This document shows positions 1-5,438 of a stretch of DNA of 7,600 bases, one piece after another. The notes beneath the pieces are model-generated. The model had not been told where the DNA came from, ran no database searches, and was given only the letters and a program-made list of their open reading frames with translations. A program made the translations under genes and the position numbers. The DNA lies in contig DLBD01000090.1 in assembly GCA_002494125.1 (NCBI GenBank), forward strand, positions 1-7,600. Direction: 5' to 3'. Source of the DNA: Ruminococcaceae bacterium UBA7030 (GTDB taxonomy: Bacteria > Bacillota > Clostridia > Oscillospirales > Acutalibacteraceae). The first letter of the stretch is position 1; every line of letters begins with the position of its first letter.

Positions 1-7
1 AAGACAT

Positions 8-13
8 CTCCTT
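8..13 (-). promoter_or_regulatory. Ribosome binding site of a probable next gene off the left edge
   Basis: Read on the minus strand, the stop codon of the GMP synthase subunit runs straight into AAGGAG (13 down to 8), a consensus Shine-Dalgarno sequence. Only seven bases remain before the window ends, so the start codon it would serve lies just outside. This suggests that a co-transcribed gene follows with almost no gap. It is an inference from one motif; the downstream gene itself cannot be seen. Confidence 0.35.
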
Positions 14-995
14 ATTCCCACTCTATCGTGCCACAGGGCTTCGGTGTAAGGTCGAACAGTACTCTGTTTACTCCGTCAACCTCTTTTGTAATGCGGTTCG
101 TGATGTGCTCAAGAAGCTCAAACGGCACATTCTCAACCGTCGCCGTCATAGCATCGGTTGTGTTGATAGCTCTGATAATTACAGGATAACCCTCATAGCG
201 CTTACCGTCTTTAACGCCGACTGACTTGATGTCAGGAATTGCGGTGAAATACTGCCAAACCTTACCCTCAAGACCGTTCTTTGCAAACTCCTCACGGAGA
301 ATTGCATCGGACTCTCTTACACATTCAAGCCTTTCTCTTGTAATTGCGCCAAGGCATCTTACGCCAAGACCGGGACCGGGGAACGGCTGACGGTAAACCA
401 TACCGTCAGGAAGGCCGAGAGCTTTGCCGACAACTCTTACCTCGTCCTTAAAGAGAAGCTTAACAGGCTCAACAAGCTCAAACTGTAAATCCTCCGGAAG
501 TCCGCCTACATTGTGATGCGCTTTTACTCCGTCCTCACTCTCAAGAATATCAGGATAAATAGTACCCTGCGCAAGAAATTCAATATCATCAAGCTTTCTT
601 GCCTCTTCCTCAAACACTCTGATAAACTCTGCGCCTATTATCTTACGTTTTTTCTCAGGCTCGGATACACCTGCAAGCTTATCAAGAAATCTGTCAACTG
701 CGTCAACATAAACAAGGTTTGCGTCCATCTGATTTCTGAAAACCTCAATAACCTGCTCCGGCTCACCTTTACGAAGGAGTCCGTGGTTAACGTGTACGCA
801 AACAAGCTGCTTGCCGACAGCTTTAATAAGAAGCGCAGCAACAACAGACGAGTCAACACCGCCGGAAAGTGCAAGCAGAACTTTCTTGTCACCTATCTGC
901 TCACGCAGCTTCTTAACCTGCTCGGCAATAAATGCGTCAGCAAGCTCGGGTGTAGTTATTCTTTCCATTGTTTCCGGTCTTTTATTTGAATCCAT
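12..995 (-). CDS. guaA: GMP synthase, ATP-pyrophosphatase subunit (stand-alone, no glutaminase domain)
   Basis: This 327-aa protein amidates XMP to GMP using ATP and ammonia in cytosolic purine synthesis. The N-type ATP-pyrophosphatase P-loop SGGVDSS is at residues 44-50, followed by HGLLRKGE (71-78), HHNVGGLPEDLQFE (160-173) and RQPFPGPGLGVR (202-213). The dimerisation domain ends in the family's typical KPxGTIEWE tail (319-327), so the C-terminus is complete. Usual bacterial GuaA is a fusion of about 510 aa carrying an N-terminal class I glutamine amidotransferase. Here that domain is absent, and the DNA upstream does not encode it. The start at 995 is backed by GGAGGA six bases upstream (1002-1007) and by a promoter ending only about 30 bases upstream, so this is not a truncated fusion. 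It resembles the archaeal two-subunit arrangement, in which the glutaminase (GuaAa) is a separate gene. Identity as the GMP synthase catalytic subunit is very secure; the ammonia source is unknown. Confidence 0.95.
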   Translation of the reverse strand: MDSNKRPETMERITTPELADAFIAEQVKKLREQIGDKKVLLALSGGVDSSVVAALLIKAVGKQLVCVHVNHGLLRKGEPEQVIEVFRNQMDANLVYVDAVDRFLDKLAGVSEPEKKRKIIGAEFIRVFEEEARKLDDIEFLAQGTIYPDILESEDGVKAHHNVGGLPEDLQFELVEPVKLLFKDEVRVVGKALGLPDGMVYRQPFPGPGLGVRCLGAITRERLECVRESDAILREEFAKNGLEGKVWQYFTAIPDIKSVGVKDGKRYEGYPVIIRAINTTDAMTATVENVPFELLEHITNRITKEVDGVNRVLFDLTPKPCGTIEWE

Positions 996-1025
996 ATTTC
1001 ATCCTCCATATATTTTATTATGCAT

Positions 1026-1054
1026 ATTATAGCAAATATAAAAAACACCGTCAA
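1026..1054 (-). promoter_or_regulatory. Sigma-A promoter of the GMP synthase gene (extended -10)
   Basis: On the minus strand TTGACG (1054-1049) and TATAAT (1031-1026) are separated by 17 bases, and TGC directly precedes the -10, giving an extended TGNTATAAT element. Transcription would start near 1019, leaving a leader of only about 24 bases before the ATG at 995. That is too short for a guanine riboswitch or attenuator, so any purine control would have to act on initiation. An inverted repeat GTCAA/TTGAC (1050-1054, 1064-1068) overlaps the -35. Confidence 0.8.
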
Positions 1055-1097
1055 CCGATTTGATTGACAATATTTTTGTTTATTTATCCGGCAAGTA

Positions 1098-1126
1098 TTG
1101 ACTCGTGTTCAAAATCGTGATATTAT
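1098..1126 (+). promoter_or_regulatory. Sigma-A promoter of the choline-type operon
   Basis: TTGACT (1098-1103) and TATTAT (1121-1126) are spaced by 17 bases. Transcription should begin near 1133, giving a leader of about 23 bases to the ATG at 1156. The -10 lies inside the reading frame that would result from the upstream GTG at 1105, which argues that translation starts at 1156. The promoter is divergent from the GMP synthase promoter; the two -35 boxes are about 44 bases apart. Confidence 0.8.
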
Positions 1127-1142
1127 TATTAATAATTGAACA
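1106..1142. repeat. Inverted repeat bracketing the -10 box, candidate operator
   Basis: TGTTCAA (1106-1112) and its exact reverse complement TTGAACA (1136-1142) are separated by 23 bases, with centres 30 bases apart, about three helical turns. They lie on either side of the -10 (1121-1126) and cover the predicted start of transcription. A second AT-only palindrome, ATTATTAATAAT (1125-1136), sits between them. Placement on one face of the helix is what a dimeric repressor would need, and the downstream gene carries a winged HTH. Seven-base arms can occur by chance, so the regulatory role is inferred. Confidence 0.4.
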
Positions 1143-1155
1143 AAGGAGTTTAATT

Positions 1156-2919
1156 ATGCAAAAGAAAGAATTTGCAGTTCTCAACGAAATATATAAAAAC
1201 GGATACTCAAACCAACGCGAGCTTGCAAAAAATCTTGGATATTCGCTCGGAAAGACAAACGCACTATTGTCCGGCCTTAAAGAGCAAAACTATCTTGACA
1301 ACGAAATGAAGCTTACGGATTGCGCAATAAATGCGTTAAAGCCATATAAGGTCGACAATGCAATTATTATGGCTGCCGGCATGGCATCAAGATTTGCACC
1401 CCTCTCTTATGAAAAACCGAAAGGCTTATTAATTGTTAAAGGCGAAGTGCTCATTGAAAGACAAATATGTCAACTTCAACAGGCAGGAATTACGGATATT
1501 ACTATCGTAGTCGGATATATGAAGGAGGCTTTCTTTTATCTTAAAGACAAGTTCAATGTCGATATTGTAATTAACGAGGATTATTATAGGTATAATAACA
1601 CATCTACGCTTTTATTGGTTGAAAACAAACTAAAAAACACATATATATGTTCTTCAGATGATTATTTCACCGAAAACGTATTTGAACCATATGTTTATTC
1701 GTCATACTATTCGGGGATATATGTTGACGGAGAGTCCGACGAGTACGGTATTAATACCGACAAAAGCGGCCGAATAAAATCAATAGATTACCATGCTAAA
1801 GATATGTGGGTTATGCTTGGACATGTGTATTTCACAAATGATTTTTCAAATCGTTTCAAAAAGATTTTATCCGAGGAGTTTCAAATAGGTAACACGAAAT
1901 ATGAGCTTTGGGAAAACCTATTAAACAGGCATCTCAACGAGCTGGAAATATATCTAAAAAAATATCCTGACGGTATCATATATGAGTTTGACAGTCTTGA
2001 TGAACTGCGAAACTTTGACGACAGATATTTAGAAAACAGCGGTTCTGAAATATTCAAGAATATTTGCAGCACCCTGAAATGCAGCGAAAAGGATATAACA
2101 AATATTTCTGTTATGAGTAAAGGACTTACAAACCTTTCTTTCAAATTTGACTGCAATTCGCAAACATATGTTTATCGCCATCCCGGTCAGGGAACCAGCG
2201 CATACATTTCTCGTAAGAGTGAAGCATTTTCAATGAAATGCGCTTATGAACTCGGACTTGATAAAACTATCATAAAGATTGACGGAGAAAAAGGCTGGAA
2301 AATATCAAAGTATATAAAAAACGCAAGAGAGCTTGACTATTACAATAATGAAGAGGTTTCAAAAGCAATTGAAATAATTCGAAAGCTTCATAACGCAAAA
2401 ATAAAATCCGATTATGATTTTGATATTTGGAAGAAAACTCTTGAACTTATAGACAGAATACATGAATCAAAGAAAAGTTTTGATGAATTCGGATACCTTT
2501 TTTCGAAAATGACAGATTTGTATGAGCTTACAAAAAAGGATGATATCGAGCATATACTTTGTCATTGTGATTGTTACAGCCCGAATTTCCTTTTTGATGA
2601 TGAAAATAATATCAGCTTAATTGACTGGGAGTATTCAGGCAACGATGACCCCGCAAACGACCTTGGAACATTTATTTGCTGTTCACCATATGGATATGAT
2701 GAAGCATTAAAGGTTTTTGATATTTATTATGGCAGAAAGCCCTCAAGTTTCGAATTAAGGCACAATATTGCTTATGTTGCGATCGCATCGTATTACTGGT
2801 ATATATGGGCAATCTATCAGGAGTCAATCGGAAACGCAGTCGGTGACTACCTATTACTTTGGTATAACAACACAAAAACATTTATGAAAAAAGCTTTTGA
2901 AATGTATAAGGAGAATTAG
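1156..2919 (+). CDS. Three-domain protein: winged HTH, LicC-like cytidylyltransferase, LicA-like choline kinase
   Basis: This 587-aa soluble protein probably phosphorylates choline (or a close analogue) and couples the product to CTP, giving CDP-choline for surface decoration or lipid synthesis. Residues 1-62 form a winged helix-turn-helix. Residues 68-295 are a nucleotidyltransferase: the nucleotide-binding loop AAGMASRF (73-80) is followed by KPKGLL (87-92), and SSDD (166-169) is the likely metal site. Residues about 300-587 are a choline-kinase/aminoglycoside-phosphotransferase fold with GLTN (323-326), RHPGQGT (341-347), SRKSEA (352-357), the catalytic loop H470-C-D472 to N477, and IDWEYSG (489-495). 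The ATG at 1156 is chosen because AAAGGAG (1142-1148) lies seven bases upstream; an upstream in-frame GTG at 1105 falls inside the promoter. The gene is first in its operon, with a small membrane protein and an NCS1 transporter following. Its composition is much more AT-rich than its neighbours. No licD-like transferase is visible. Domain calls are secure; choline as substrate is likely but not proven. Confidence 0.88.
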   Translation: MQKKEFAVLNEIYKNGYSNQRELAKNLGYSLGKTNALLSGLKEQNYLDNEMKLTDCAINALKPYKVDNAIIMAAGMASRFAPLSYEKPKGLLIVKGEVLIERQICQLQQAGITDITIVVGYMKEAFFYLKDKFNVDIVINEDYYRYNNTSTLLLVENKLKNTYICSSDDYFTENVFEPYVYSSYYSGIYVDGESDEYGINTDKSGRIKSIDYHAKDMWVMLGHVYFTNDFSNRFKKILSEEFQIGNTKYELWENLLNRHLNELEIYLKKYPDGIIYEFDSLDELRNFDDRYLENSGSEIFKNICSTLKCSEKDITNISVMSKGLTNLSFKFDCNSQTYVYRHPGQGTSAYISRKSEAFSMKCAYELGLDKTIIKIDGEKGWKISKYIKNARELDYYNNEEVSKAIEIIRKLHNAKIKSDYDFDIWKKTLELIDRIHESKKSFDEFGYLFSKMTDLYELTKKDDIEHILCHCDCYSPNFLFDDENNISLIDWEYSGNDDPANDLGTFICCSPYGYDEALKVFDIYYGRKPSSFELRHNIAYVAIASYYWYIWAIYQESIGNAVGDYLLLWYNNTKTFMKKAFEMYKEN

Positions 2920-2920
2920 T

Positions 2921-3103
2921 ATGGCAAAACAAGACATAGGAAAGCTAATATATGAGGAAACGGAAAAAAGGCTTGAAATTATGGAAAGCCCTGATTATGA
3001 GTTTCCTGAAAAAGCAACAAAAAAAGATTATATTATGATTGCAGTTTTAATTGCAGCCAGCATATCAATGATTGTTTTATGTATGTTGGGGGTGATTGAA
3101 TGA
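2921..3103 (+). CDS. Small single-span membrane protein, possible transporter accessory subunit
   Basis: This 60-aa protein has no family I recognise. Residues 1-36 are polar and charged, with a probable amphipathic helix (about 5-21) and an acidic stretch; a lysine-rich KATKK (31-35) then leads into one strongly hydrophobic segment (about 37-58), ending VIE. That predicts a cytoplasmic N-terminus and one membrane span. The ATG at 2921 is preceded by TAAGGAG (2907-2913) at seven bases, overlapping the end of the upstream gene, whose stop lies one base before this start. Its own stop overlaps the start of the transporter gene in ATGA (3100-3103), so the two are likely translated together and in similar amounts. 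Small proteins coupled this way to secondary transporters are often partner subunits; that role here is inference. It is clearly a real gene by spacing and ribosome binding site. Confidence 0.75.
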   Translation: MAKQDIGKLIYEETEKRLEIMESPDYEFPEKATKKDYIMIAVLIAASISMIVLCMLGVIE

Positions 3104-4524
3104 GTGCAAATTCTGATTACATTACACAAGAAACAATAACCGGTACTGTCCCTATGCTGAAAAAGGACAGACAATACAGCTTTATTGATTTGTTCCTCTC
3201 AACAAGCGGATTTGCGATTGCTACCTGGTGCTATACGCAAGGTGCATATGTTGCTGAGTTTTTAACGTTTAAGCAGATGCTTGTTAATATATTCTGCTTT
3301 AACATCACATGGATACTTATTGAGTGTATACCGGTTTTCTTCGCTGTAAGATACGGCATTGACCTTTGGATATGGCTCAGATCTGTTTTAGGAATAAAGG
3401 GAGTTGCCATATTTGCAACCGTCATATCACTGGCAAATTTCGGATGGTATGCAGTTGACGCACAGCTTTTTGCTTCGTCAATGATTAATCTATTTGCAAA
3501 TTTCGGCGTTGAATTAAACACAGAAATTTGGAAACCTGTTTTAGGTGTGCTTTGTGTAATATTGGGTACACTTATCGCTCTCGGCGGGCCGAATGTAATT
3601 AAGTGGACAAGCAGAATTCTTGTAACGGCTCTTCTTATAGTCGGAGTAGTAATTGTGGTTTTATGCTTTACTGCTGTTCCTATCAGCGATATTGCTGCGG
3701 TTAAGCCTAATATTGAAGGCAACAAGCTTGCCAATTTTATGCTTTCTGCAGAGGGCAATGTTGCGTTTGCATTTTCCTGGTCAACGCAGGCATTGGTTAT
3801 GCCAAGACTTTGTAAGAGCGAGAGCAAAGGTTATTGGGGAACCTCACTTGCATATGGTTTTGTTGCACCGTTTTTTGTAGCTGCAGGAGGTGTAATGGCT
3901 CTTGCCATGTTCGTAAGATGCGGTTATTACGAAAGTGACCCTACAACAATGCTTGCAACATTATGCGGTCCCGGTTTTGCACTTCTCAGCCTTCTTATGG
4001 TTGCATTTGCTAACATCGGTACTCAGGGCATGGGTTCATATGTAAACTGTATGATTGTAAAAAGCGGTTTACCTAAAATAAGCTATAAAGTTCTTGTTTT
4101 CATTGCGATGATATATGTAAGTCTGCTTACAGTATGGGGTTGGGTTATGGACAACTTCGGCACTTTTGTTTCACTTGCAGCATACATACAGGGACCAATA
4201 ATCGGTATGACCGTAGTTGACTATCTTGTTGTAAAAAAGCGTAAGCTGTCGCTTAAGTCCGTATACTATATGAAAGGCCATGATGCGTACAAGTTTACAA
4301 AAGGTTTCAACCTTGTTGGCCTTGCATGTTTGGTAATTTCATTCGCAAGCTGTATGCTCTTTATATATAACCCATTACAGGGTGAAATAAAGAGTCCTAT
4401 ATTCCTTATTCTTACAGGAAGCGGTTATACAGCTGTTTGCGGAGGTTTATTATACTGGCTTGCCAGCCTTACTCCTCTTAAAAAGTACATGCTCCGTGAC
4501 AGAGATGATATTGATATAATATAA
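3100..4524 (+). CDS. NCS1-family cation symporter (cytosine/allantoin permease superfamily), substrate unknown
   Basis: This 474-aa inner-membrane transporter has about 12 hydrophobic spans (for example near 28-52, 57-82, 101-132, 147-163, 171-193, 218-240, 250-272, 285-305, 328-348, 355-377, 403-423, 432-458). NCS1 features include the N-terminal GTVPMLKKDRQYSFIDLF before span 1, the aromatic NFGWYAVD (113-120) in span 3 and VVDYLVVKKRKL (372-383) after span 10. The family takes up nucleobases, hydantoins, allantoin and some vitamins by Na+ or H+ symport. In the Mhp1 structure W117 and Q121 of span 3 contact the substrate; the matching W-x-x-x-Q here reads W116-x-x-x-D120, an acidic residue that would suit a positively charged substrate. 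GGGGGTG (3088-3094) serves the ATG at 3100, which overlaps the stop of the small membrane protein gene. The gene shares an operon with a choline-kinase fusion, so a choline-like substrate is plausible, although choline is not an established NCS1 substrate. A terminator follows directly. Confidence 0.85.
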   Translation: MSANSDYITQETITGTVPMLKKDRQYSFIDLFLSTSGFAIATWCYTQGAYVAEFLTFKQMLVNIFCFNITWILIECIPVFFAVRYGIDLWIWLRSVLGIKGVAIFATVISLANFGWYAVDAQLFASSMINLFANFGVELNTEIWKPVLGVLCVILGTLIALGGPNVIKWTSRILVTALLIVGVVIVVLCFTAVPISDIAAVKPNIEGNKLANFMLSAEGNVAFAFSWSTQALVMPRLCKSESKGYWGTSLAYGFVAPFFVAAGGVMALAMFVRCGYYESDPTTMLATLCGPGFALLSLLMVAFANIGTQGMGSYVNCMIVKSGLPKISYKVLVFIAMIYVSLLTVWGWVMDNFGTFVSLAAYIQGPIIGMTVVDYLVVKKRKLSLKSVYYMKGHDAYKFTKGFNLVGLACLVISFASCMLFIYNPLQGEIKSPIFLILTGSGYTAVCGGLLYWLASLTPLKKYMLRDRDDIDII

Positions 4525-4534
4525 TGCAATGTTA

Positions 4535-4561
4535 AGCCACCATCAAAGATGGTGGCTTTTT
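4535..4561 (+). terminator. Rho-independent terminator of the choline-type operon
   Basis: A perfect 10-base-pair stem, AGCCACCATC (4535-4544) and GATGGTGGCT (4548-4557), closes a three-base AAA loop and runs into a T tract that continues as TTTTTCATTTTT. It begins ten bases after the transporter stop codon and separates this operon from the redox operon. Confidence 0.95.
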
Positions 4562-4583
4562 CATTTTTGAAACGCCTGTTTAT

Positions 4584-4611
4584 TTGACAATATTATAATT
4601 CGTTGTATAAT
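4584..4611 (+). promoter_or_regulatory. Sigma-A promoter of the redox operon
   Basis: Both hexamers match consensus exactly: TTGACA (4584-4589) and TATAAT (4606-4611), with a 16-base spacer. Transcription should start near 4618, leaving a leader of about 22 bases. The sequence predicts strong constitutive transcription unless a repressor intervenes; no clear operator is visible. Confidence 0.85.
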
Positions 4612-4640
4612 TAAAATAGATTATTTTGTGAGGGGATATT

Positions 4641-5438
4641 ATGATTACAAACAGCAACATTGTTCTTACAGGTGCATCAAGCGGTATCGGGCTTGAGGTG
4701 CTTAAAATTCTTGTTAGGGGTGAGGGCAATAAAATCCTTGCAGTTTCCCGTAATGCTACAAAAAAACTTTCCGGATTTGGCGAAAACGTTGTCATTTTTG
4801 ACGCCGATATTTCAAGTGCTGAGGGCGTTGACTGTGTTTTTGACAAGGCGCAAGAAGTGTTTTTTGGTGAGAAGATTGACATATTTTATGCAAATGCCGG
4901 TTTTCCGTACTATGAAGAGTTTAACTATGTTGACTGGGACAGAGTTGAAAAAATGTTTAACACAAATACCCTTTCGCCGATATACACTTACGCAAAGTAC
5001 CTAAAACATCTTGACGGAAGAAAAGGTATTCTTGCCTATACCGTTTCGGCAATAGGCCAGATGGCTATGCCGGGTTACGCAATTTACAGTTCAACAAAAT
5101 TTGCCATGCAGGGTTTCCAGCAGGCAATAAGGCTTGAAAAACCTGATAATCTTCAAATCACCTGCCTTTATCCCGTTGCAACAGAAACAAATTTTTTCAA
5201 GGTTGCAAACGAGGTCGAATTTGAAAAACCCTTCCCTGTTCAGAGAGCTGATGTTGTTGCAAGAAAAATGGTAAAAGGCATCGAAAACGGTAAAAAAACC
5301 GTTTCGCCCTGTGTGCTTTTTGCAGTATCAAAGATACTTATGGGAATATGTCCACCGATAAGAAGCATTTACTGGAAGCTTGAAGGAAACAAGCTTGAAA
5401 GGTTTAAGAAAAGAGTTAAGGAGTCAAGTGACAAATGA
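4641..5438 (+). CDS. Classical short-chain dehydrogenase/reductase (SDR)
   Basis: This 265-aa NAD(P)-dependent oxidoreductase interconverts a hydroxyl and a carbonyl group. The Rossmann cofactor motif TGASSGIG is at residues 10-17, NAG at 85-87, the active-site asparagine probably at N109 (NTNTLSP), the catalytic serine at S136 and YxxxK at Y149-K153, spaced as in classical SDRs, so all catalytic residues are present. A basic residue after the second strand (R37 in AVSRNA) may favour NADP(H). The C-terminal tail (about 222-262) is longer than needed for the fold, hydrophobic then strongly basic, and might touch the membrane. GAGGGG (4630-4635) lies five bases before the ATG. The stop overlaps the start of the flavoenzyme gene in ATGA (5435-5438), indicating translational coupling and a shared pathway. 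Substrate cannot be deduced: hydroxysteroids, polyols and acyl carriers all occur in the family. Confidence 0.9.
   Translation: MITNSNIVLTGASSGIGLEVLKILVRGEGNKILAVSRNATKKLSGFGENVVIFDADISSAEGVDCVFDKAQEVFFGEKIDIFYANAGFPYYEEFNYVDWDRVEKMFNTNTLSPIYTYAKYLKHLDGRKGILAYTVSAIGQMAMPGYAIYSSTKFAMQGFQQAIRLEKPDNLQITCLYPVATETNFFKVANEVEFEKPFPVQRADVVARKMVKGIENGKKTVSPCVLFAVSKILMGICPPIRSIYWKLEGNKLERFKKRVKESSDK

Noticed and set aside
513..989. 158-codon open frame antisense to the GMP synthase gene
   Set aside because: Shadow frame within a strongly conserved gene; composition is not protein-like and no family is recognisable.
996..1025. Purine riboswitch in the GMP synthase leader
   Set aside because: The predicted leader is only about 24 bases, too short for any known purine aptamer, and no hairpin set is visible.
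1064..1069. TTGACA as the -35 of a further plus-strand promoter
   Set aside because: No acceptable -10 lies 16-18 bases downstream (1087-1092 reads TCCGGC); the TTGACT/TATTAT pair further on fits much better.
1105..1155. N-terminal extension of the fusion protein starting at the GTG at 1105
   Set aside because: The extension would place the -10 box and the transcription start inside the coding region and has no ribosome binding site, whereas the ATG at 1156 has AAAGGAG seven bases upstream.
2897..2920. Upstream ATG (2897) for the small membrane protein
   Set aside because: It lies inside the end of the fusion gene without its own Shine-Dalgarno sequence; the ATG at 2921 has TAAGGAG at ideal spacing.
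3231..3827. 198-codon open frame antisense to the transporter
   Set aside because: It lies wholly inside the transporter gene, has no ribosome binding site or recognisable domain, and mirrors the transporter's codons.
4584..4594. Shared 11-mer TTGACAATATT at 1064-1074 and 4584-4594 as a common operator
   Set aside because: The match is mostly a -35 consensus plus AT-rich spacer and sits in different promoter contexts; likely chance.
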